Assembly (NCBI RefSeq): GCF_040115645.1
Contig: NC_089574.1
Location: forward strand, 2,170,001-2,234,000
Source: Euwallacea fornicatus
Taxonomy: Eukaryota; Arthropoda; Insecta; Coleoptera; Curculionidae
Direction of reading: 5' to 3'
Length of the DNA stretch: 64,000 nt
Shown: one piece after another, positions 51,098 through 62,400 of the stretch
Layout: each line of letters begins with the position of its first letter
Position numbering within the stretch: position 1 is the first letter of the stretch
Made by a program: the position numbers and the translations under genes
Notes under the pieces: model-generated
Told to the model about the DNA's origin: nothing
Seen by the model: only the letters and a program-made list of their open reading frames with translations
The model's database searches: none

Positions 51098-51727
51098 CAT
51101 CAAAATTGCAAAGATATTTTTTTATGAAAAACACTCGAACACGTGGAAACTTTGTTATTAGTTATGCATTTTTTAATACAACACTCACGCATCCAGGATC
51201 GCTTATCTAGTTAATAAATGAATTTAATTTTTTATTTCGTATTTCATCATTGGCACATATTTCATATTAGAACAAATTCTAATAGACTCAACAGTTATCG
51301 AGAAATTTGCGACTAAACATCACAAAGAGCCATTGTAAAATTCACATAAATCATTTATTTGCCCAAAAGGCTTGACTTTTTTTTATTCGCATTGGCATTT
51401 TGCCAGAACAACTATTTCTATTCACTGTATAATACGATAATTAAATAAAATGCCCACTGTGTAAATTTTACTTAACATGTCCATTTTTGTGAATGGCATA
51501 CATAAGTTTTTATATAACAACATGAGAAAGCAAGCTATGAAATTAGATCACCCCTTGAATTCGTCATTTTACGTATAAACAAAAGTTATTTTCACAACAA
51601 GGGAGGACAATGCTACTTTTACTCCCGTGAATAATAGGTGGCCAGACGCGAAGCGAACGACATTCTTCACAGGTTTTGTTTTATGGCAAACAACCATGTT
51701 TACCTGTTTATATGCAGGATGCGAAGG

Positions 51728-51770
51728 GAGGAAAATACTTTTGCTCCCTAAGGAGGAAAGTATTTTCCTC
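51728..51770. repeat. Hairpin, 14-bp perfect arms, extended stem around CTAA
   Basis: GAGGAAAATACTTT (51728-51741) and AAAGTATTTTCCTC (51757-51770) are exact reverse complements. After a short unpaired step, CTCC and GGAG close around CTAA, the same loop as in the 7953 hairpin. Confidence 0.85.
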
Positions 51771-54700
51771 TCTCAGGTACAATAGTGCTGCGCTACCCCC
51801 TCCCCCCTTGCCGGAGGTGAAAGTTCTGCTTTACGTCACATTTAACACTTATCGCTAATCACCTTCGACTTAAGTGGAGAGATGCTTATGAGCGCGGTGA
51901 CAGCACACAGAAACGAAATACTTAAATAAATTGAATCGAAACACTAACGTTAACTCCGTCCAGGAAAATGTTCATCCAACAGGAAGGAAATGAAAGGTGT
52001 TCGTGGCTCAAAATTAATATTTCCGCTTCCGCCATATTAAAATGTAAGCGGTGGAATAAATTTTGCACTTCAACTTTCATCATTTGGCTTTCAGCTTATT
52101 TGATTTGCGCCCATTATGGTGCCTAGCAAAGCTGATATGGGGTTCTATTTATGCCAACACGTGCTATTTAATAGCGCTGTTATCAGGTTGTTAGTCACGG
52201 GTTTTCAAGAACGATTTCAGTTCACAAGCATTTGCGTTTAAAAGGGCAGAACGTGACATCTTGTTCTTCCCCATATCTATAAAGCAGACAAATTGTTCAG
52301 GTTAGAAATTGTTCTACTTTAATTTGTTTTTTCTTAACGCGCCGTTGTTTGTCTTCAATTGAACTTGTGCGCTGTATATTTGCAAGAGCAATTGTTAGTT
52401 GAATAATAATACTAAAAATACTAATCCGTTATTCTTTACTTCCTCGAAATTCCTCATTATAGCATTGTCCTCTATTGTGTAGATTAATACGTTATTGATC
52501 CTTCAGCAAAAATAACTTCTATTCACGTCCTCTCTGCCTTAGATGTGGATAGTGAATAAAGGGGGCCTTATTATTCTATTGGCAGCTAATAGACAGGGGC
52601 AAGAATTCATTATTTTTGGGGCAGTCGCGTGCTTTAATTAGAAAAAAAAACACAACTTAAAATAACGGTCTGTACGTTCTCCATGAAATAAATAAGGCCC
52701 TTTGCAACGTTGCACAAAATTTGCCGTTGTGATCGTTAAGATAGGAGTCAGCTATTAAAATAAAAATATTACTTATACAACGGGGATGTGAGTGGCCGTT
52801 TCATGCTAAAAGCAGTTGCTCATAACAAATTTTCAGCATTTACCCGGTCGGTTTCCTACCAGAATGGGTTCAAATCGTAAACGCCACGATTATTTTTTTA
52901 TCCTACTGTTGTGCCTTTATGACACGGACACTTACTAACCCGAATTAAGTTTTCTGTCATGGGACGGGTTGCAGAACTTTTAAAAATCGATCATTTCTCA
53001 TAGAAATTAAGCTTCCCCTGAAATTCCATTAACTCGATTCAACAACGGATAACAAAGCAACTACCATTGTTTTATCTTGACAAGATAGACTGCGATAACA
53101 TCAACTTATTCCACGAGGGTTTCGGCCTTTAACGCGGAACAAAATTTCATTATTTATGTATAACCTGTTGTACCTGCACAACCGAAGCACAAAGGGACAT
53201 CTGAACAATATTTTATAGTCAACGAATAGGTGGTGAAACGTGGGTACAAATTTACTTTTGATGGAGAAAATACCTGGGATTGAAATAGAGTGTTTATAGC
53301 TATCGTCTTAACTCACCCATCAAAGGTAAATAGCCTTGAAAGAATATCGTCGATAAGAACACGAAGGCAAATAGTAATGGAAAATAATTTCAGAAAGCAA
53401 CGACTAAGTCCAAATTCACAAAAAAAAATCGAGCACCTTTCTACCTCGTAATTTTTTTTTGCGGAGGATAACACAACAAAATTCGGACTTAGCTTTACTC
53501 ATGAAGGTGGATTTTTAGTAATTTTCGTATATTTTATGCTGACAGTAAGAGGTTGCCTCAGAGAGGTTAAATTTCGCCATCAAAGGTCCTTCGTATGTGA
53601 TGTCTGGCATAAATAGAATCCGCGACAAAATTTTATTCATCCATTAGCATTCATCATGCATTCACTCTAGCTTTCGAAAAGAGAAAATGGGAAACAGGTT
53701 AGGATAAAGGGAATCCCATTTTGGGAATACAGATAAAGAGTAGGGCTTCCCTGTTTTGACTATTCAGTTAAAGTTGTCAAGGACTTGGAGGAGGGGGGGT
53801 CACGAATGCACATCCCTGCTTTTCCTTACCAAATAGGGCTCCATTGATCTTATTTATTTAGTTTGAGCATTCGGAGGGACTTATGGGGGACGACGAGTGG
53901 TTATCCCATGTGGCATTTTTATGAGACAGATTGCAGGCTTTAGTATAGCCGCTCCGTTGTTATTTAGAATTCAGGGGATCTCACTTGATGGACAGCATTC
54001 AGTAGGGCTACCTGAATTTATTCTGTGAGGCCCATTTTAGGTCTGGAAATTCTGTTGCGAGACGAGTTGTTTTTATATATGGGTGTTAATTGCGTCCGTA
54101 GGGCAGTCGTGGGTTGTACGTTATATTTATTACAAGCAAGTTCATAAGAGTCGTCTCTCTCTTGCAATTGGTTCGTACGAGCTACGAAAGTGAAAAGAGG
54201 GAAAATTGCAATTATAAAGTTGCACCATTTCGACGAAAGTCAGTCAAAAGAACCACATAGATTTGAACGGACAAGACCGCCTTTCGGGCCCACGCGGCTG
54301 GAATATCTCTTTCGGGCCTGGTCCTCCTCTTTAAAATGTCTGAAATTTGCTACGAAGATAAATACACGACGCAAAGACAAAAACGTTCATCACATTATTT
54401 TATGTATCAAATGATTTTCTGTCATTCGAGCAATAACGGAATGAGCCATAATATCAGCGCTATCCCTAACCGGCATTCTGCCGATAAGGCAAACTCAAGC
54501 GCTTATCGTATTCCAGCATGCATTAGAGTTAGGACAACATATTCGTTTATCTAGTACTGTTAACTGTTTAAATTAAACATGCTGAAGTAGGAGTTCTCTA
54601 TTTAACATTTTTCTAAAATTACGTGATGGTTTATATGATATTTGTTAATAAATTGTCTGGCATTAAATCAGCACTAAGACCTGAAGGATCCTTCAGTACG

Positions 54701-57189
54701 TTTATTAAAACGACAGGGAATCGGACGAATAAATTCCCAAGGAAAATCTTTTTTTGATTTGGACAGAGATATTGAATTGAAAAGCCATCATTATGATCCG
54801 GCTCTTTTACATTCAGAATAAATTATATCGTACTTATAACGCAGTGAATGCAAATTCACCTTTCATCCGATGATCATGCGAGGGATCGGCTTTTGTGTCA
54901 TTTATATTCCGCTCCTCTCGAGGAGCTTTTCCCATTTTTATTGGGTCAGTTGTAAACAATGGACCCCATTGTACGTCCTATCAAAATGATGAGTCGGATT
55001 AGCATATCAGGAGGCGTAATCTCAAACTGTTTTCTTTTTCGAATTCCGAAAGGATAATAAATTTATTATCTTGGGAGACAAAATTGGGCCAGGAAGATGC
55101 GGTATAGTCTATTAATATTCATACGTTAGAATTATGAGTGAGTGGCATATTTTTGTCAGAAATCTATGATGATTCTATAGATGTAGGTTAATTATGCCAT
55201 AAAATATTCTATTCTAGGTTTTGAACAAATGGATTGGTTTTTATGTTATTTCTTTATTGCCTTCTTCAAATATGACAGATCTACGATCGAGCCTCTAAAC
55301 TTTTAGTTTATCAGTTGACTCGGAACCAACTTGAAGCTTTTACTCCCTATTTTTGAAAACGTAACATTTCCAACTCAACAGACGAGTAGAGTCGCTATGT
55401 CTTAGAAATATCTTGTCCCTAATCAGTTTAATGCTTGCACACAAGTTTTAATGGGTCAAACGCCCACAAAACAAATGCTTCAGGTTAGGTAGTCATTTAA
55501 ATTAGATTATATTCTTAGCATCTCGGCATGTAGCACACAGAAATTCAATATGTAGTTTGGGCCGGTCATTTCAAATATTATTTAAAGCTAGCTAACTCCA
55601 AAAATGGGAGGTCGAGCACTTTTGGCGAAACAATTAAATTATGTATGATACATTTAACAAAAGGAACGAACCCTTTGTAGGCTTATAGGGCAGTATAAGA
55701 GAACATCTTGCATAAAAGATTCTGCTGCGGCATAAGGAAAACATCAAACTTCGTCCAAACGAGGCAGTGTCGTTAAATAAAAAACGAGGGACGTGTTATG
55801 TGCATAGGAAGAGGCTAAAATAAAGCTACGACTTGGAGAAGAGTCTTAGAGAAATTTTACCACCGATTTTTCAAACACCATTAAGTCGGAAAGACTTTTA
55901 CAGAATTTATAGTTCTCCTAAGAAAGCTTATGCCAACATATTAAATCTATTAAAGTTTGATGTTATTGGCACTCTCTACGGGTCATATTGGATCTTATGA
56001 TCTTTCTGAATTATGTTTTTGAAGTTCTTTTTACCGATGCTCCTTCCCTGATCTCGTTTGCCGTAGAAGTAACTTGACGCAAGACAGAGCAATTGTCCGA
56101 ATTTCTAAAAGGCTTCAGTGGGCTTTACTGGGTCGAGGCACCCAAAGGTGGTTTCGCTGTACGATAGTTCGATTAAGTTACTATAGGGTGTTCAATCAAT
56201 TTCTAATTTAAAGGTTCGTCAAGATGCATGGACGAAAAATCCGAAATCTCATTTACAAAAACCTCCAGAATTCATAATTCTGTTCAAAATTCTAAAGTGC
56301 GAAACATGCATTCTTCTTTAATGACCCACGCCCTAGGTCACCGTATCTATCACGACATACACTTTTATAGGTCAGTTCAGGTTAGTTCTGTTAGTAAGCA
56401 GGTGAGACCGGAAGTACGCGAAAATATATTTGAACAAGACACTGCTGGTAAAAGTCTCTGCTGCAAAATATCAATTTTCTTTATGGCAGTGATTCTACCT
56501 GGCTCATAGAAATAGGCAATTTAAGACTCTTTCATTTCCATTAACAGACGGTTGGACATACAGGGTGCGCTTTAACATGAGCTATAAGGATTTTAACGCA
56601 ATGCATTTCACTATTTTCTTTTCAAATGAGCCTTGGTTAAGATTACCTAACAGGTCATTATTTATGAAAGTGGTGCAGGTGGTGTTTTCCAACTGAAATT
56701 GCCCATTGGGTTGAGTCAGACTTCTAATAAAAATTCCTGATGAGCAATAGAAAAGGAAACGGGGATTCCTTCTCGGTTAAAGTCTGCATTTTTAATGACC
56801 GTTCCTGTTTCAATCCCGTAAATAGTGTCAGCTACAAAAAAACACAAGCCAGCTCCATAGCTAATCCCTATGCCTGTTAGGTAATTTTGCCTTTAGCTCA
56901 ATTAAAAAACAAACAGTCAAATTCATTGCATTGATATCCCTATCGCTCTGGTGATTGACAGAACACCCGGTGTAAATTGCCCTTACCTTATAATGCAGTA
57001 CAGGCCTATCATTTATCCTAAAAGGTGATTAATTACGAATTAGTGAAGATCAACATTGATTGTGAAATCATGTCGTGAACTCCGAAAAAATATGTACAAT
57101 AAAGGCGTAACACTTCACCTTCACTAATAGTAAAAGAAAAATCACTAGTTATCTAGTTAAGTGAGTTGAGTACTGACTAATCAGGAGTC
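51771..57189. other. Long gene-free stretch
   Basis: No host gene is supported. Frames at 54190-54554 and 56228-56509 (72-93 codons) have no domain. Lone termini of the type TATAGGGTGTT (56184) and TACAGGGTGCG (56559) occur 375 bp apart in the same orientation and so are not a pair. Confidence 0.4.
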
Positions 57190-57530
57190 AGTTATGCGAG
57201 AAGGACGAATTTGTACGGGTTGTCAATACGTTTATTCACGCCTTGCAGGTTCCGGCAACGAGATGAAACGCGTGAATTGTCGCGTTTTGGCGTAACGACG
57301 AATTCATCCCTAAACGCAACATAGCGACTGCTACGTTGGCTCCACCCGGATTGCGAGCCCTCGTTCACCGGAGTAATCCGGGCAATCTCGAAAACAGCCG
57401 AGTACTTCTTGCACCGGAGCCCAGGAAACAACGGCCGTGAAATTGGCTGATGGAACTGGAGGTCGCAGGAGCTATAGAATTCTACCGGTTGAATATTGTC
57501 GTGTTTTCGTAAAGTACACGACAAGTAACG
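57190..57530. other. CpG-richer segment with unknown 110-codon frame
   Basis: CpG is dense across 57215-57440. A minus-strand frame (57192-57524) starts MSCTLRKHDNIQPVEFYSSC and has no recognisable domain. No splice sites frame it clearly. It may be a control element, or a small unknown exon. Confidence 0.25.
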
Positions 57531-57993
57531 AGGGTAATGTAAAGGGGGTTCCCTTTTGGGTTTCGGAATGTCAAAGTTATAATTTCTGATTAAGGCGAAA
57601 TGCGTTGAGTTTACGTTGTGAGAAGACGTTGAATTGTTGCCTGAAATGTCTGAAATTACAACAGAAAATATTATATGAAAGTTAGGTAGCGTAATCTCTC
57701 TTGCGCGCGTTGCAACTCACTCGCCACACTGGTCTATACACAGTGTTTTGCGTTATTTGGTTGCACCGCCAAGGTGGTGAAGCACATCATTGTAACCAAT
57801 AAACGTAAAACTACAATTTACTTAGCTAGATTAGGAATTCATTATCTCAGAAACAAAAAATATAACGCATCCCGAACCATGGCGTTTGAAAGCGTATTTC
57901 GTAGTCATCGAACATACGCAATAGTATTATTGTTTAAAACTAATAATGGAAAACACTATACAGATCATTAAAGAATAAGTATCCGATAGTTCA
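57531..57993. other. Short non-coding stretch
   Basis: No supported gene. The 65-codon frame at 57774-57971 lacks any family signature. Confidence 0.4.
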
Positions 57994-58473
57994 CAGGGTG
58001 ATTTTTCAGGAAGTTTGAAGATGGAAAGTAACAAGTATATGTCCTAATTCGGTCACTTTTCAAGATACGGGGCATCAAAGTTGGAAAAATAAATCACATA
58101 TTCTTCAATACCTTTATACCTTTTCCTGCCATATTTTCGAAATTTTGTTATCTGGGTTTTTTTGAGATGACAAACTAAAATCTATCAACAATTTGGTTGC
58201 ATTTCCTAGAGGGCGACACAAGTGACCATAAAGACAGTTTTAAACGGCTGCAACTTTTTTCAGCCACACTGTATCTCACTTTCGAGTAAAAAAATCTGTT
58301 TTCCTACCTTGGTTATTTCAAAAAAAGGACGCCTTATTGCGATCGCTAGAAACAACGCTTTTTGAGAAAAACGCATCTAAAGCAGATCATGCATGCTAAT
58401 TATTTTAACATTTTTAGATTGGAAAAATCATCATCATCTGTGAAATATCGGACATTTATTCAATAACACTCTG
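57994..58473. mobile_element. Possible relic of a non-autonomous TIR element, about 480 bp
   Basis: The left end CAGGGTGATTTTTC (57994) and the right end, read inverted as CAGAGTGTTATTGA (from 58473, with TA at 58474-58475), face each other. Inner motifs CAAGATACGGGGCATC (about 58061) and, inverted, GAGATACAGTGTGGC (about 58277) recall the nested inner ends of the 3688 element. Similarity between the two ends is weak, and TA is absent on the left (CA instead). Confidence 0.35.
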
Positions 58474-59495
58474 TATTATACATACGCCAACGTTGAGGGT
58501 TACATAATCATGTGCCGAACCCCCAGATTTAATCAAGCGAGTTATGAACTCTTTATCGGCCTTGTAACGTGAAAAGCTGTTTCGATATCTTGCCGGACAA
58601 GCAGGACAAAGCGATTGTCTCAAGATGCAGAATTCTAAAACACGTAATATATGAGACTAACATGACTTTTTGTTACCATCAAAGTTCCTCTCACAAGAAT
58701 CGAGCGCCGTATTGAGAAAACAGTTTTCTCGAACTGAATTGAGAACAGAGTTCCACATTTACGACTCTAAGTGGACACTTTGTGCTTCGCTACGTTGCTA
58801 ACAAGTTCATATTTAAATTTGCAACGCATAGAGATCTTTAGAAAGAAGCGCATCTGCATTCTCCATCTTCAGGTCTGCCGAAAAGGATTTCACTTTAGCT
58901 ACTCAGAGCTCCTTATTAATTCGTTTCAGAATTCGGTCGATATTATTTCTTCTTTACTTGTATCACATGTAGAGGGCGTTGAATAATAGACGCTGAGCCA
59001 TATAATCAAATGTATTATATCGTTATTGCAAGTGAAAACACAGGAATGGAATACGATTTGAGCTGGGAAGTCAAACGTAAAAATTATAATTTATTGCAAT
59101 AAAAATATTGAATTGCAAATTTTCATTCGAACGGCTCTACAATGATTTTTGAAAACGTTTTTTTTTATTTAAAAGAATCAATTTTGTTTTAGATATTCCA
59201 TTTTGGTACTAAAAATCGTAAAATAACTATAGATCAACTGTTTTGGAAAATAACCGTGAAATTATTGGTATCGTTCTAAAGGTAGATCAGATAACAAACG
59301 CATTGATGCATTTGTCCCATTAGTATAGGATTTTTCCCCAGGCGTGAAAGCAAGTATCCATTACCTTCGCGTATTTTTCGTCTCCCACCGACTCACTTTG
59401 CTTCGTCTCAGTTTTTCCTCAACAATAATTAACAATAATACATTGTGTAATTTAAACAGATACGTAATCTAAAAACATTAGTTTTGATTAAAATT
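58474..59495. other. Region downstream of the dynein gene
   Basis: No gene recognised. On the minus strand the first AATAAA after the dynein stop is at 59164-59169, 327 bases beyond it. It may be the polyadenylation signal. Confidence 0.4.
59164..59169 (-). terminator. Candidate polyadenylation signal of the dynein gene
   Basis: AATAAA on the minus strand, 327 bases after the TAA at 59496-59498. I see no closer AATAAA. In AT-rich DNA this hexamer is common, so the assignment is tentative. Confidence 0.3.
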
Positions 59496-62400
59496 TTAAA
59501 CTTGTAATAATATAGCGACTCCGGCCAGTGTCCACTTTAGCGCTTTGTCTTTAGTTTTCAGATTGAATGTCCAAACAAATGTTGGACCTCGCATTCTCGT
59601 TTTATAAACGGGACAATCATACATATTTCGCAAATCTTGCTTATCTTGCGTAATGGCTTTTATGAAAATTACGGGCACCACTGGGAAGAGCTCTTTCAGT
59701 TTGGAGTCCGCAATGCTATTCAACTGGGTATCCCATCTGAAATGAAAATAGGTAATTAGGAATAAAAATGATTTTAATATCAAAACATTTATCGGGCTCC
59801 AACCGAACGTGCATCAACTAAGAATTTTCTGCAAAAAATCCCTTATATGTAGGAAGCCGCAATTGTTTGCTTTAATCTGCAGGATTTGTTTATCTATAGG
59901 GACATAGAGATAAATATGTTATTTGATTCGTCATACCTTGCTCCTTCCATGAACAATCCATGGACATATGAACCCTCCCTAGGGGCAGAATTAAAGTCCT
60001 CTTTTTGCTTCTTTGTTACATCCGTCATCAGACACATTTTATCCAATGGCCACTCGTTCTTCCTGGCCGTTTGCTGCATTATTGCAGTGAGAAAAGACTG
60101 AGGATTGAAAAACCCTCCTAGCCATACCGTAGCTGGCATGGAAAAATCGGTCGTCCAGCCCTCTAGCTCTTTTATCCTTAACATAAAAAATCCCCTATAT
60201 TGAGTAAAGGAGGTGCTAATCTTAGAAGAGCGGTCCGTACCTAAGAGTAAGATCGCCGACCCATTGCCCAAGTGGTAGTAGACTGGGGTAGGCCTTCACG
60301 GACCAGTAATCTGGAACTGCATCCATGAAGAGGGATTCCTGCAACATTTCCATATCAGAAGTAATGGTCAACTCTCCCTTTAAACCCAGATCGAGTTCTT
60401 TTAGTGAGCGCCTCATGTCTCGCGTGAGATTATTCATTCTTTCGCACTCCTGGAACGCCACAATAACATACGGAGTTCTCTCTTCAACTTTGGCCATCAT
60501 TTCTTGGACAGGAAATTCTTCGGGCAGCTTATCATAAATTTCTTCCAAGGTACACCTCACCTAAACGGACGCGAAACAACGTTCAATGTACATGTTGATG
60601 AAACTTCATGTTTTAGTTATACTTTCTCTTCTTTGGACATTCCTGCACCTGCAGCGGCACTTGAGTCGCGAGGTTGCATTTCGAAAATTGTTCGGAACAT
60701 ATTTTCGGAAGTACTTGCCAGAAAACCTATTTCTGCGTTTGGGTGTAAACCATACAAGTAGGGGCTTTCTGTTGGAAGTCTGTCGTCAATATATCGGTGA
60801 TATCCGACGTAATCAGTATTAGGTGGGGCAGGGAATCCTGCAAGAGCTCTTTATGATACAGCTCTACGCCTATAAACTCATTTATTATTATTGTATTAAC
60901 AGGATTCACGAATTTCAATTTTCTATCAGTTCGTGATGATGTATCTAGATAACAAGCGAACGACGACATATAAGCTGAACTAGAACTGATTTTCGGCATG
61001 TCTTACCTGGGGCGAGGAGTAGCTCTCCTTCTATCAACTCTTGTTGCATATAGTTCAATAAATAACTTCTGCACAATCTCCTATCCCAGTCGTCGGTGAT
61101 ATGACCACCATACATTATCTCCCCGAAAAGGTACCGTAGATCCTCCCAAGGGACCTATCAAGAATCTCATTAGAAACCGTGGCACATAATTTTCAATTAG
61201 TTGATATGCGAAATGCTTTGGAGGAAGATAGAAATTACCCTGTTGTTGCTTTCTAAATAATTGTAGAGAACGCTAACGCTGATAGTCAAATCGCCAACAT
61301 TAAACGGATAATTTCTGTTCCATCCTTGGGGACCAAATTTCCGTCGTTCAGCCACAACTGCATGAAAATAGCAAAGAGAGAATAGAATCGCTTTAAATTC
61401 AGCTTCCTTGGAGCACATTTCCAGAGTTTCCTGATTAAAATTGTCCAGTGCCTTGTGCAAATTAGCAAACATGCCTGTCGGTGGCTCGTTTGTGATTTTA
61501 ATGGAAGACTCTAATATCCCCTGCGGGATAACACAGGAATGAGGATCGGATGATGGTTCGGCACTTAAGTATAACCTGTAGTTTGCGTGACCTAAATAAA
61601 ATTACAATAAATGTATTGTTAATTCTGCTAATGAACAAACAAGCAACGTTCGCGTTGGTTATGCTTTCATTTGAAATGGAACAAGCAATGCAATAAGATC
61701 GCAATTTATGTTTTCAGTATGGGAAGCAGTAGGACTTCTATCACGAATAACAGAGATAGAATTGCCGATTTGGGAGATCCAAGACCTTAACACGTTTTCC
61801 CGTTAAGTTACGTCTAAAAGTCATATTTGTATATCTTAGCTAGGTAGTAATTCAACAATGAATCAGAAAAAGACTACCACGAGTGCGGCAAAGTGAAACA
61901 CACATCAACATCAATAGAGACATAACAGTACCAAAAACTACAGAACACCACCACATAATATTTCGAAATGACTTGCGTGTAGCTTTTTTAATGATTTACC
62001 TCTTTCTGAACATTGTTCCATCTTCTTCTCCAGTGTGGCTAGCCACTTCACTACCAAGTGGATATTCTGGAGGATCACCCACTGTCCTTTATCGGCTGCA
62101 AGGTCCATTGCATTTTCAGCTACAACTTCTTGACCTTGACCTAATGAAACGCTGTGAAAATTTCCGGCGTCGAATGTAAACCCCAATTTTTTCCCCATCA
62201 TTTCTACTTCCTTCAGAGGGTCAACTCCCGGAGATAGTATGAAGAATACTGGAGTTTGTGAACTGGTCTCTTCATAGGATTTTTCGAAAGTCACAGTTCT
62301 TGCGGTTACATATTTTGTGCCTAATTTCTCTTCGATGAACAGGCTAACGGCGTAAGTCATTCTGTCCGGTCTCAAACAGCGCATGATGCAAAGTCTTTGC

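Noticed and set aside
56184..56570. Pair of CAGGGTG-like ends as one transposon
   Set aside because: Both read in the same orientation, so they cannot be the two inverted ends of one element.
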